Shown here: positions 36,128 to 47,018 of the stretch, piece by piece
Numbering within the stretch: the first letter of the stretch is position 1
Layout of the letters: every line of letters starts with the position of its first letter
Source: Galdieria partita
Lineage: Eukaryota; Rhodophyta; Bangiophyceae; Galdieriales; Galdieriaceae
Length of the DNA stretch: 64,000 nt
Direction of reading: 5' to 3'
Assembly (NCBI GenBank): GCA_025991245.1
Contig: BQMJ01000063.1
Span: 62,001 to 126,000, forward strand
The notes under the pieces: model-generated
Seen by the model: only the letters and a program-made list of their open reading frames with translations
Told to the model about the DNA's origin: nothing
The model's database searches: none
Program-made: the position numbers and the translations under genes

Positions 36128-36687
36128 ATGTGGAGACACGCTCCATTTGTAATTTGGAGAGTTGGCGGAATGTGTGCCTTTGCACCCGTACGATTAAAGA
36201 GCTTCTTTCAAAACGACGTTGTTGAAAAGAGTTCAGAAGAAAGCTTGTCAGTGTTAAGAAATGGTTTAGTTTCTTCTACTGGAAGATTAACTGAAAGTTC
36301 AGCATTGCTGAGGCCTCAGTTCTTTTATTGGGAGTGGTGGTTACCACCTGTAGCAGAAGAAGATAATATTGTAGAAGCCCATCGTTGGACACGTTGTTGG
36401 AAAGTTGCAGTTTTATGTGTTTTGTCTTTTATCTTCTTTTTCTATTTTTGGTGGAAAAGTCTGTTTCTTTTAGGAACAATTGCTCGTCTTGTATGTACGG
36501 TTTCCTGTGTCCTTTTGCAAACCGACTGATCAATCACTCGTAGATGACAATAGTTGCCGTATGCATCCTATTATTCTTTCTTTCCAACTATTCGGTATTG
36601 AATACAAAGGCAGGTTTCAAGTCTGTGGAGTTGAATGATGTCAAGACAGAAAGCCCAAGTGACTATTATAGACCTGTTCCTCAATAG
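36128..36687 (+). CDS. small two-pass membrane protein of unknown function
   Basis: Begins at ATG 36128 (MWRHAPFVIWRVGGMCAFAP), 25 bp after the ANTH stop. The frame is already open before that ATG. It continues with RLKSFFQNDVVEKSSEESLS, FFYWEWWLPPVAEEDNIVEA, a hydrophobic segment VAVLCVLSFIFFFYFWWKSL, an intron at about 36490-36542, then a second segment (TIVAVCILLFFLSNYSVLN) and a hydrophilic tail ending YYRPVPQ. I recognise no family. Either it is a separate gene, or it is the C-terminal membrane anchor of the ANTH protein joined by a very short intron. Confidence 0.5.
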
Positions 36688-36707
36688 AGTATTTCGTGCA
36701 GTGGAAG

Positions 36708-37740
36708 CTAAACGAGCATATTTTGAGCTTTCTGAAGCTCTTCAGTAGTAAGAATAGTTCCTCGCTCACGTAATCTATCTTTTGCTTGTTGAATGGTCTT
36801 GTCCATATATTTTCCGAAATCCAAAAGGTTTTGAGGGTTACCTGTGCGCCAATTGTGATGAAAAAGTAGAAACAATCGGACATATTCTTCGTGAAAAATT
36901 TTCAAAGAGTCGTCTTGGTCACTTTGCCATTCTACTAACGGAAGTAATATTCCTTGTTCTAACAAGTTCGTGAGAGCCTCTGTACAGTAGATACCAGTAC
37001 ATGCGAATGGATAACTACAAATGTTAAAGAGCTGACAAATATTGGATGAGTTACTCGCTTACTTTGGTACTATTGTATTGCAGTTGTATAATATTCTTCG
37101 ACAAAGTGAAAAGTGTTGCTTGGCAAAGTAAAGTAATTGTAAGGCAGATAACCAACCAGCTCCTCGAAAGTCGGTGCTCGGGTCGTTTCCTTGAAAACCA
37201 ACGTCTTTCCAGTCTTTCCATAAATGTTCTTGATTCTCAGTCACAATGTCCCAAAACTTGTATAACAAAAACAGAGCAAGTCAGAATTACGCATTCTAAG
37301 TAAGCAATCACAAACCTCTTTCAAGGTTGCTTTGTGTTCTTCATTATCTTTGCTAAATTTTGTTTCTTTCAATCTTCTTATATGTTGGACAAGTATAAGC
37401 CAGTTGGCTACCATTTGTATATTCTTTTGAATATTTTCTCGCCTTTCAACCAAAACGTTAACAAATACTCTAACACTTTCAGTCAAGTAACCTACAGTGT
37501 TTGATTACTTTTGCCTTGCAAGCCTTTCACTTGCAGAATACGTTCCACCAGTTCATCCTTGTCTCGAGACGGGTTCTCTTTCAAAAGTAACCATACAAAA
37601 GCAAGTTGCTTTGAACGCCGCAAATAATCAAAAAATGAACGAGCTGTCAAAGGTGTAAAGCTTTGACAGATGACTTCGATTTCTCGTTGATTGGAAAGAA
37701 CTTTACGCTTTCGATGAAAACTCATATCCAATTTCCGCAT
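36708..37740 (-). CDS. ELMO/CED-12 domain protein
   Basis: ELMOD-type proteins act as GTPase-activating proteins for Arl2/Arf GTPases. Several short exons. The N-terminal part reads MRKLDMSFHRKRKVLSNQRE and SFTPLTARSFFDYLRRSKQL. The ELMO core is diagnostic: DIVTENQEHLWKDWKDVGFQ, GNDPSTDFRGAGWLSALQLL, YFAKQHFSLCRRILY, then YPFACTGIYC (the typical YPFAxxGIN block). The end is EEYVRLFLLFHHNW and ILTTEELQKAQNMLV. The conserved WxxxGFQGxDPxTDFRG carries the Arg proposed as the GAP finger. Start choice is ATG 37740; ATG 37725 also fits. The VPS51 start is just 13 bp away on the other strand. Confidence 0.85.
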
Positions 37741-37753
37741 TGGATGTTGGAAA
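37741..37753. promoter_or_regulatory. 13-bp gap between divergent start codons
   Basis: The ELMO-domain and VPS51 coding regions start back to back here. Neither promoter nor leader can fit in the gap, so the two transcripts must overlap in antisense, or one true start lies further in. Confidence 0.5.
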
Positions 37754-39870
37754 ATGACATCGACTCCTTTGGAAGAAGAAGCTTCAAGAAAAGCTTTGCG
37801 CAACCTTCTTAGTTCTTATTATGGAATAGAAGAAACACAAGATGCTTCCGAAATACTCGAAGCCCCTTCTAGGACTGAAGAGAATACCTCAGCAACCATA
37901 GAAACACACAGTTTTCAGTCCCGACACACGGAAGCTGAATTGCTTTTAAGAACTTTGAATTTAAGCAACTTGATGAAGAAAACTTCCGAACTGAAATCAG
38001 AAACGGAAGAATTGAACTCGAAACTAAAACATTTGCTGTACAACAGTTATCAGAAATTGGAGGAAACAGCAACTACTGTAGGTCAAATGGCAGAACAGGC
38101 GCCCAATTTAGAGCATACATTAGAGGTACTACCTTTAGTCAATTGTCGTTTGTATCTTTCAAATTCTTATGTTGGTAGGATGCTCTGGAAAAGATTTTGT
38201 CAGTGGAGAGTGGTAACCAACAGGTCAATAATAGTCTTTCAAAGGGTAGAAAGAATGTACAGGTATTGGAGTCATGGAGCAAGTTATTGAAGACTTTAAG
38301 AGTAGCAGAGAAATTGAGAGAAAATATGATGTCCATGCATCGAAAGGGCAAAACTAACGAAGTTGGGTTTCTGTTTCAATCAGTTACCTCGGTTCTAGCT
38401 CGCGTCTCTTCTAAAAGTAAATATGCAGCGGTACTATTGCGGGATCTTCAGCTCTGCAGTTATGAAATTCGTCATGATTTATTGCAGAGGTTGGAAGAAG
38501 AAGAACGTTTGGAACAGGATGAATTGGCTTTTAGAAATGTGCTCGATTCTCTGACAATGTTTGAGGAGTCACAGAGTGTTATTCGAGACGTTTTGTTACG
38601 CCATGCACGGAAGAAGCTTTCATCGAGTCTTGTTACTTGTTTGGGAGCGGAAGAACAGCTCTCTTCTGCTGAAGTCTGGAAATACCTCACCTGTTGTGTT
38701 TTGTGGTTGAACAATTCATTCATTCCAATATTGATTGAGCTTTTCAAAACAGCGTCTTGTTCTATAGAAGATGAAAATGTTTTCAAGTTGATAGATATAG
38801 TCAATGACCAGCTTATACTCTTTAGAGATGACTATTTGCAAGTTGTCACAAATGAGGGTTTTAGTTTGTTGGAAGAAGAAGAATCCGCTGAATTTTTCAA
38901 AATCATGGAAGATATTAGAGTTGCTTTAAATGATTCAAATCTTCCAGTGAAAGAGACATTGTATCAAACACTTGAAGCGATTCTCTTAAAGTGGAAGCAT
39001 TGTGTAGTAGTTGCAAGTTACAAGTCGTTTATTCAGTTATTGAATAGAAGCCTGGCTACAGAAAATAATGGGGGAAACTTACCAACATCTCGCTTATATT
39101 TAGAGAAGGAGTTGAAAGAGATTTTTGAACGCAATCGATCTTTATTGGGCGGATTAGAGCGATGGAAAAGTTTACAATTGTCTTTGACAACTTTGTCGGA
39201 AGAGACAAAAGATTTGTTTCTACAAGCAGTAACATACTGTTCCAGATATGAATGTAGTCGTCCTAGCCAAATGCTATCGTTGTCTTACTTTCTTCATTGC
39301 CTGAATCCTTCTCATTATGATGATGAAGTTATTGCCTTTGGGGATATTTTATTACAGGAATATGTATTGTGGCGAAGTTTCTTGTTACAAGTTGAGTTTT
39401 GTAGTTGTTCTGCATGTTACTTGGATGAAGACGGTCATTCTTCGTCCGTTCATGTTTCCAAGGTGACGCAACAAATTACGGATACAATTCAAGAAATACG
39501 CAAAGTTCTTATGGAAGATAGAGCGAAATGGAGTCTTTCAGAGTCTGGAAGTATGTACAACAATCCTACTCTATCTTGGGAGCATTTTGATACTCTATTT
39601 GTTTCCAACAAACCTGTTGAGTTTGAATCTCCGATATTTGAAGATCAGGTGCTCATTATCTGTATAGTACAACGTGCTGCCAGATTCTGGCAGGAATTTA
39701 TACGACTGAGAAGATTGTCTTCCAATTCATTGGACCAACTCAAGTCAAATGTATCATCCTATATAGATACTTTTCTTTCCTCGGGGATAAAATTTCGAAA
39801 AGAACTTTTGAATAAGTTGTATGTATCATTTCAGGCTGTTTTGTCGGCAGGAAATGAAGCGACCAGTTAA
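37754..39870 (+). CDS. VPS51: VPS51 subunit of the GARP/EARP tethering complex
   Basis: Tethers endosome-derived vesicles at the trans-Golgi. Two exons with one intron (about 38129-38180) encode roughly 690 residues. The family opening RKALRNLLSSYYG is present (residues 13-25). The N-terminal coiled-coil segment then follows: LLLRTLNLSNLMKKTSELKS, LLYNSYQKLEETATTVGQMA, then LSVESGNQQVNNSLSKGRKN and LLKTLRVAEKLRENM. The rest is helical with AAVLLRDLQLCSYEIRHDLL and similar. COG or exocyst subunits share this CATCHR-type fold, but LLxxYYG and the YxxF/L-x-x-TxT-x-x-xM pattern favour VPS51. The first in-frame ATG is at 37754 and the next is far inside. Confidence 0.8.
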
Positions 39871-39914
39871 TAAAGTATTGGCCACATTTTGATTTCTGTT
39901 CACAAAGCCAAAGA

Positions 39915-41129
39915 ATGAGTAGTACTTCATCCAACCAAACCCAAATATCTAAAAATACAGAAAACCTTGAGAATGGAACAACCAAAGCTCAGTACAGCTC
40001 ACGTTCTTCCTCGAGAAAGACTGCTACGAGTGGAACAATGGAGAAGCCACCCAGTGTGTTTCTTTGTAAGCCTCGGTATATTAATAATCTTCCGGAACTG
40101 CCATTTCTTCCCAAAATGTATAATCTGGAAGTAGAAACCTCACAATATGCAAAATATCGGATTTCTTCTTTGGAAAGTAGCTACAAACCCAAGTTTGAAA
40201 CAGGCCCAGCTTTAGGTATTTGGGTTGATTTGGTAACACCAGAAGAGGAACAAGAACACGGAGAAGGAGAACCCCTCACTGCTGAAGAGGAGGAAATTCT
40301 TTCTCAAGTAGAAAACTCTCAGGATAGTAAGAGAAGGTTTTCGGTTCCTTCCTGGATGAGACGAACGGGCTATGACGAGTTTTCTGAACTAAAGACAAAT
40401 AAGAATACATCGCAACCATCCCATTCAAATAACAGTTCCTCGACAAAGCAACAGCGTTCATTATTGGAGACGATACAAGATGAGTTTGAGGCTGCGAAGC
40501 AAGTTCCTGTACATCCAGATCCTCGGAAACGTCATTTGAAACCTACACAAGTACTTCCAGTATTTCCAGATTTTGAAAATTGGCCTGATAAATTTGTTGT
40601 TTTACAGTTTGATTCGAATCCTGCTGAAGAAATAGACAATCAAGATCCACAACATAGTGTGGAAGAGTTTGTAGAGAACGCTTTGACTGTTGCTTTTACT
40701 AAAAGTGGAGAACGTTTTCTGTCGTATTATATACCCACAAAAGATACTATGGACAATAGAAGATTGCAAAGTATGGAAGAGGCAAATGAGAAAAATACTA
40801 TAGAAGATTACCAACTTTTAAGAGAGTATACTTTTGTGACGAGACCAGAAGAGAGCAATAGAAATTTTGTTTTTCAACAAGATGATCAAATCGTACGCTA
40901 TTTCCCTGTAACCAGTAAACTCTTTTTGTATAGACGGATTCGTCGTCAAGAAATCTCGCAGTCAGGACAACATATTTTGTGGGTTCATAGACGTCCTTTT
41001 ACGGAGAACGAAGAACATGAAAGAAGTGAAATGATAAGTGAATTGAATGGAGAGAATAACAACACTCTATTAGAAAATCATACAAATACTGCAGAAATGA
41101 TACGACAATTGGAAGAAGAAGATGAATAG
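39915..41129 (+). CDS. PAF1: PAF1, RNA polymerase II-associated factor 1
   Basis: Core subunit of the PAF1 elongation complex linking Pol II to histone modification. Single exon, 404 residues. After a Ser/Thr-rich start come VFLCKPRYINNLPELPFLPK and YAKYRISSLESSYKPKFETG, then LGIWVDLVTPEE, the signature of the Paf1 N-terminal domain. Later blocks are RRTGYDEFSE, PVHPDPRKRHLKPTQVLPVF, PDFENWPDKFVVLQFDSNPA, YTFVTRPEESNRNFVFQQDD and YFPVTSKLFLYRRIRRQE. The C-terminus is acidic. It follows VPS51 in the same direction, with 44 bp between. Confidence 0.92.
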   Translation: MSSTSSNQTQISKNTENLENGTTKAQYSSRSSSRKTATSGTMEKPPSVFLCKPRYINNLPELPFLPKMYNLEVETSQYAKYRISSLESSYKPKFETGPALGIWVDLVTPEEEQEHGEGEPLTAEEEEILSQVENSQDSKRRFSVPSWMRRTGYDEFSELKTNKNTSQPSHSNNSSSTKQQRSLLETIQDEFEAAKQVPVHPDPRKRHLKPTQVLPVFPDFENWPDKFVVLQFDSNPAEEIDNQDPQHSVEEFVENALTVAFTKSGERFLSYYIPTKDTMDNRRLQSMEEANEKNTIEDYQLLREYTFVTRPEESNRNFVFQQDDQIVRYFPVTSKLFLYRRIRRQEISQSGQHILWVHRRPFTENEEHERSEMISELNGENNNTLLENHTNTAEMIRQLEEEDE

Positions 41130-41306
41130 TTTGAGATAGAAAATGTCCCAATGGACATTCACTATCATGTAATATACTTATGGATCGCTTCATATAACCA
41201 CTTCGATGAAAACATATAAAGCAAATATCAAGTAATTCTCTCCCTCATATTTTTTACATAAACTTACTTACAAAAATATGAAAGTTGGGACTAAAACTAC
41301 AAATCT

Positions 41307-42932
41307 TCAACGCTCCAGTCTTTGATAATTGACCTCTTCACCCTCTAATAACGAAGCTATATCTCCAATCTCGTCCAAAGAAACAGATCCATCACGATAC
41401 GGAAACTCACGTATCATCTCGTCCATCTCGAACATATCATATGAATCTTCATCCTGCTTCTCTTTTGAAAAGATTCGATTCCAGGATGACCCAAGACCCA
41501 CATCTGCATCGTTCATTTCTTCATTTCCGTCATAGTTGATTGGTAAGTAAGCCAACTTGTTGTTCTCGTTGTTATATGAAGCAAGTTGAGTTGGTTGTCG
41601 TTCATTACTTGCAATGGGTTTACTCTCAGTGGGTGAAAGCAACTCATCGTCTACTTGCAAAGGAGTCATATCTGAAAACAAATGTTCCTCTTGTGTCTCG
41701 GCAACTGAATTGCCATAGTCATACAGAAAGTTTCCTCGTGACCATAGTCCTGCATCTGCATCTTGGCTTCTGGAGTCATTGAAACTGTAACTACGAGTCT
41801 GACTCGTCTTTTCCTCATCAGCACCGCTTTCTTCAACTACAAGACTTGGTTTTGATAGATTTTCTGCTTCTTGCGTACGTTCTGTCCTACCTTCCGTATT
41901 CAAACGTTCTCTTCGACAAGAGTCTTTGAGTTCTTGGACGGACGCCGGAGGGAATGATGGTGAGTTCGAGGTTTTCAAACGAAAGAGATCCAAAATTAGT
42001 TTTTGCGAAGCATCCCTAAGTACTGAAGCTTGTGTGTCTCCCAACTGATCCTTCGTAGTATACTCTTCTCCATCTGAATGTGAATATTCGACCCCATTGA
42101 GTTGTCTCGAATCCGTATTTTCTACATTTTCAGGTGCCGGAAGACGCTTGCGTTTCCTGTACAATAAAATGAAAAAGTTCATACAACAAACATGAAGAGA
42201 AACTTACCTTGACAATGAATAATACTGCAATATAGGCTCAAAGTAGGAAACAAAAAATTGTCGCACTTGTTCCATTTGACTTTCTAACTTGTATATTCTG
42301 CGTTCGTTTGCAATGCAACGTTGACGTAATTCTTCTTCACGTTGTCTAGACAGCATAAATTCCTGATACAACGCGTTTTTATCTCGTTTTAGAATTTCTA
42401 AAACGTTGTCGTTGCCGTAATTCCCCAATTCTATGACAGGTTGACTTCTCTCGATATCCATAACACTTCGCTTATGAGAAACTGTTTCAGTTTCACTGGC
42501 AGAATTACTAGTTGCGCCTTTGATTCTGTGATATCCTTCTGGGGAAGGGTGGCTTTTCTTGCGACTAATCTTTAACAACAAGTCCTTTCTTCCCCTAATA
42601 AAGTTTGCGTGACCAAAAACCCATCTATCCGGGTCCAATTTGTGAAAACCATATTGGTTTAGTTGCCTTACAAAGGAAGAAAAGTTATTGTGCTTAAAAT
42701 ATCTAGGCAAAATCTCTCGAGCAAATTCGTTCGGCCGATGAACCATAAATGAGTCTCCAGAGTCCATCCAAGATACAAGATTTGTCGTATTAGGGTCATC
42801 AACAAGTTCGTAGAGTTTCGAGAGGAACGGAGTTGGCATGGGAATATTTCCAGCATAGCTAGAAGTCCTCAAAGAAGTAGCATCTTCGACTTGACTGTTA
42901 TGCAAGGAGTTGAGAGTAGTACTTGATCTCAT
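41307..42932 (-). CDS. HSF: heat shock transcription factor
   Basis: Sequence-specific activator of heat shock genes. Two exons separated by a short intron near 42157-42207. The HSF DNA-binding domain covers about residues 33-125: [80 protein letters not shown] and [15 protein letters not shown] heptad region follows ([20 protein letters not shown], then [17 protein letters not shown]) for trimerisation. A KRKR cluster spans the splice junction and may be the nuclear signal. The C-terminal half is acidic, with [12 protein letters not shown] as a possible aromatic/acidic activation motif. Confidence 0.95.
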
Positions 42933-43521
42933 ATCGAAAAATGGGTTGTATTAGACTTTCAGTATATAGAACGTTTTCAAAAAAAGCTGACTTTCAAAGG
43001 TAGCTGACACTTAATTCACGAGTGGTTCCCAACTCACGTTACTGTTCAAGTAGACTCTGAGAAACGCTTTCTTTCAGGTATTTGTATTGAAATTTATCTC
43101 AATTGATCGAGTTTCCCTGTTCAAACTGTAATTCCTCTCAGGTTCTATTTCTTAGGGTTCTTTCTGGGGTAAGCTCAACAAGACAAGAGCGGGCGTCTCA
43201 GTCCGTCCCAATCAACCAAATTGGTTTCATCCCAACTTGAAAAGGGAAAATCGTTGAGACTCTCAAGAGCCTCTTCTTTGTCGTCCAACAATAGCCCCCC
43301 CCCTTGATAGCTTCTTGTCATTCAAATAAAATATTGTATTTCATTTATGAAGAGTTTTGGTTTGCAAAGGAAGCAGACATATTCCTATTATTCCAGTAGT
43401 TGAAAGTTGCATATCTTGTCCGTTGCATTGGAGAGACTAAGACTTGAGCATCTCCAAAATCTAATGGAGGATTTCTCTTCCTCCCATCCAAAGCACAGGA
43501 CACGTGCTGAGGATTTTGAGA
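42933..43521. other. intergenic region between divergent HSF and DGAT1-type genes
   Basis: 589 bp. It contains a C9-10 homopolymer near 43298 and several TTC/GAA pairs, but no clean three-unit heat shock element. No gene or RNA is supported. Confidence 0.5.
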
Positions 43522-45014
43522 ATGTTGGAAGAAAATAAGAGTACACACAAACGAGCAGCGTCTTATATTGCAAGAGATACGTTATTAGACCAACTTCGAA
43601 ACCAACAAATTCCTTGTCAAGAAGCTTTCGATACTCTATTCGGAATTCAGAACCTGCTTTGGCTTGTCGTTGCGTTGGCTCTGTTACGAATTCCAGTTCT
43701 TCGAGTGCTTCGAGGTCAGTCTCCTGTGGACTTGGGATTCTTAGAATGGTCATTCGAAGGCTATCGTGGAACAATGATTATGTTCGTTCTCATGATGTTG
43801 AGCTGTTACCTTTTCTATTTGTTGCACTGGCTTAGCGCAAAGGCCATATTACATGTTCGACTCTGCGACGTGCTCTTTCGTCTAATGTCTCTTCTAATGC
43901 TTATATTACCCTTTAAATGGATATCATTCAGGCAGCTTTCCCCCGTTCCTTCTTTCTTTTTGGTTTTGCAGGTATTTTATTATTCAAGGACCCAATTCTT
44001 TTGTTAAGATATACTAGGCACACAGTTTCTTTCTGAAATCTTTCTCTTTTTATTCAGTTATCGCAAGTGCCGAAGAAGATGGCACTGCAAAAAAGGATTT
44101 GTTGAATCTAAGGAACTTTTCCTATTTTATTGTTGCACCGACACTAGTCTACCGAACAAAAGGTTATCCTAAAAGTGACGGTAGGTGAATTTTCCAGTTG
44201 TTTTTTGAAAAAGGAAACAAACGACTCGAAGGAATAAGGATAGGCTTTCTTCTGATGCAGATTCTTCGTGGTTTGGGTCTTTTGGCAGTTATTTATCTGC
44301 TCATTACGGAACAAATGTTACCAGTCTTTTATAGAGCTGGAAACCTGAGCTTATTGGAGTCTATCGTTCTGTTGACGTTGCCTTCTGGTAGTCTCTATTT
44401 GGCACTCTTCTTCATCACCTTCGAAGTAGAGTTGTTTCTTTCTTTGCATGGAATAATATCTGATATTGTTAACAAGGTTGCATTGAACATTTTTGCAGAA
44501 GTCACATTTTTTGCAGATCATTATTTTTACGAAGATTGGTGGAACTCTCTATCTTATGATGAATTCTCTCGTAAATGGAATAGACCCGTTCATGAATGGC
44601 TTGCTCAACATGTCTACAAGAGAGCACGCATTCGAGTATGTATAGAGAGTTATTGGGTAGCGCAACTCAAGTCTTTTAGGGATTCTCTCGAGTTGGAGGT
44701 ATTGCTTACACTACATTATTTTCTGCAATATTCCATGAAATAATCTTGGCTATTACTTTTGGAAAGTTTCGTTTGTATATGACTATGATGATGATGTTAC
44801 AAAGTTGGTTTTATTTATTCTCTGATATAACATTTATTTACTGAATTTTGTAGTTCCATTGATGTTTGGTATGAAATTGATTATGAGAAAGGATACTCTA
44901 GTTCGAAAGAGAATAGTAAATACGTTCTTCTGGTTTGGCATGTTTATAGGTCCTGCAATTCTAATCACTTTCAATGTTTATGATTGGTATATTCAGTCCT
45001 CGGGTTTGAATTAG
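43522..45014 (+). CDS. DGAT1: DGAT1-type MBOAT acyltransferase
   Basis: ER membrane enzyme that makes triacylglycerol (or sterol ester) from acyl-CoA. About five exons. Blocks in order: LLWLVVALALLRIPVLRVL, AHSFFLKSFSFYSVIA, LRNFSYFIVAPTLVYRTKGY, FADHYFYEDWWNSLSYDEFS and KWNRPVHEWLAQHVYKRARI, then GIAYTTLFSAIFHEIILAIT with the catalytic His, and a final membrane segment FFWFGMFIGPAILITFNVYD. FYxDWWN and WNxPVHxWLxRHVY are the DGAT1/ACAT motifs. Diacylglycerol is favoured over sterol because of the APTLxYRxxYP block. The mature protein lacks a long N-terminal regulatory region. Confidence 0.87.
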
Positions 45015-45457
45015 AATATATTTGTTTTCTTCTCTCTTATAGGAAAAGACATTTTGTTCAATATAAATAGCGTACTTTTCACTTTTACATATGTTTTGAA
45101 GGAGTCTTGATTTCGCTTTTGGTTGTCCATGGAAGGATTTGTACTTGACGCAGTCCCAAATGAGCCTCGAAACGCCACGTGGAATGGAGATAAGAATTTT
45201 GATTTGCGATTCCTTTTAAAGACGCCAGACGTTTGTTGCAACTGTAGGTTGCCTTGTTAGTATAGTTGTCATTACTGAGGAGAGCCTTTGCGTTGATACT
45301 AGGCAACTACAGTTTTTCAACTAAATAACTGTTTATGCAAGTTTTGGAGTTTTTTATTTTACTGTAGAAAAAGACGGATTCCGCAAGGGAGACAACGGAG
45401 CATCAAGCAGGAGCTTCGAGCTCCCTCAGCTCCAGAATAAGAGCCAAAGTCGATCCT
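45015..45457. other. intergenic region, possible 5' exon of bZIP gene
   Basis: About 440 bp. The bZIP frame is open back to 45368, preceded by an in-frame TAG that is itself a good splice acceptor (TACTGTAG). An ATG at 45130 opens 43 codons ending in a Cys-rich piece. I could not join these convincingly. Confidence 0.35.
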
Positions 45458-46945
45458 TTGCCACTGCATAATGTTTTGCCGAACGCTGGAAGTTTTCTTT
45501 TCGGTAGCAACCAGTCATCGGTATTAACTTCTTGGCCTCCAGGTTCCAACCTCTTTTCACCAGGTTGGATAAATTATGGGGGCATACCCGATAATGCTTT
45601 TATTGTTTCACCTTCTGTATTTGTTGAAACACCTACACAACACCTTAACCAAACTCATGAAGTAACATTGGGAGATATGGCGTCTACTCAGGTGTCGACG
45701 CCCAGTTCATTGGCAGGAACTCCTCGTTACATACAACAGCAAGAGCAACCAGATGAAGTATTTCATTTTCCAAGAGAGCAACTTGGAGAAAGTCGTAACT
45801 TGACTACAGAAGAGGGAAATGAAAACCCAATGAACACTTTGGCAGCACTTTCGGAGTCACGATTACCCTTTCAGACAGAACAAGCTTCAAATGGTGCCGG
45901 ATTCGCCTTTCAGCAGTCTGATTTACAACAGTCCAGTAAAGTAGATTTAAATAGCACTAACAATAATGAAGACTCTGGCAGGAAGTTTGGCAGTAAACGT
46001 TGGCGTTTCGGGACGAACAAGTCTTTGTGTACAGCCTCGGACAAGGTTGGCAAGAAACCCCGTCCTCGTGGATATTATTCAGTGAACAACAACAGTGACT
46101 TATCGTTTTTAGAAACTCCTTCCATTTCGACTTATTCCAGTGTTGCCAAAACGGAGCCATTGTTGATAAGTTCTGAACCTCGTAGTCATAGTAACATGGT
46201 TCCTTCTATGTTTGTTCCAAGTTCTTCGATGGTTAACTCATCTATTCCAATGGCGAATGCAGATTCGTCTCGTACTAATGTGTATAGAAGGAGTACTATA
46301 TTAGAGGACAGTTCCAAACACGTGACGACATACCCGAATCGAGGTTTCTCATATATGTCACAAAGTGCTCGACCTATACAAGGTTCTTGTTTTAGAAGAC
46401 AGTTGACTCAGTCTTTAGAAGATACAATGAACTCAGATAGAAATGCTTTGAACTCTCTACCAGCGGAAACACCTTCGCAAAGGAGAGAACGAAGAAAATT
46501 GGCTAGAGCACAAGTTAGAGCAGCCAATCAGCTGCAAAAACGACAAGCAAGGGATAGATTGAAAAGTATGGAACAAGTAGCACATGCATCCAAACCCAAA
46601 AATATAGACAATGTACAAGCTTCTACTGTAAGTCCATCAGAAGAGTTTTCTTATGCAAGTTCAAGACAAGAAGACACTTTAACGGAGGAGACGAAAGATG
46701 TTTTGGATCCAAAAGCGATTAGAGCCATACGAAACAGAGAAGCAGCTCTTAGATCAAGACAACAAGCGAAAGCAAGACTGAAAGCCTTGGAAACTGAAAA
46801 TGCAGAATTCCAACAAAAAGTCAACTTGCTTGAACGAGAGAATATGGAGTTGCGACAAGAGCTTGAAAAATTCAAAGCTTTTCTACAGCAGAAGAACGTC
46901 AGATTGGAACATACTGAAGCTAGTTGTAGAGCCACTGACTTTTAG
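45458..46945 (+). CDS. bZIP transcription factor
   Basis: DNA-binding regulator. The open frame runs from 45368 to 46945. The first in-frame ATG is 45677 (MASTQVSTPSSLAGTPRY), but the upstream sequence reads like protein, so an upstream start exon is likely. The C-terminal bZIP is at 46715-46915: IRAIRNREAALRSRQQAKAR as basic region, with N-x-x-A-A-x-x-S-R spacing off by one, followed by a leucine zipper over LKALETENAEFQQKVNLLER and ENMELRQELEKFKAFLQQKN. About 75 residues earlier lies a second basic stretch, RAANQLQKRQARDRLKSME, that aligns with it (8 of 19 identical). The rest is Ser/Asn/Gln-rich. DNA target unknown. Confidence 0.8.
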   Translation: MPLHNVLPNAGSFLFGSNQSSVLTSWPPGSNLFSPGWINYGGIPDNAFIVSPSVFVETPTQHLNQTHEVTLGDMASTQVSTPSSLAGTPRYIQQQEQPDEVFHFPREQLGESRNLTTEEGNENPMNTLAALSESRLPFQTEQASNGAGFAFQQSDLQQSSKVDLNSTNNNEDSGRKFGSKRWRFGTNKSLCTASDKVGKKPRPRGYYSVNNNSDLSFLETPSISTYSSVAKTEPLLISSEPRSHSNMVPSMFVPSSSMVNSSIPMANADSSRTNVYRRSTILEDSSKHVTTYPNRGFSYMSQSARPIQGSCFRRQLTQSLEDTMNSDRNALNSLPAETPSQRRERRKLARAQVRAANQLQKRQARDRLKSMEQVAHASKPKNIDNVQASTVSPSEEFSYASSRQEDTLTEETKDVLDPKAIRAIRNREAALRSRQQAKARLKALETENAEFQQKVNLLERENMELRQELEKFKAFLQQKNVRLEHTEASCRATDF

Positions 46946-47018
46946 AATATTTTATGAAATATATTCACCAAGTTTAAGGATTTGATATTCATGAAATACA
47001 TGAATGTATAAAATCTGA

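Noticed and set aside
42933-43521. Heat shock element autoregulating HSF
   Set aside because: Only scattered GAA/TTC pairs with wrong spacing; no three-unit element.
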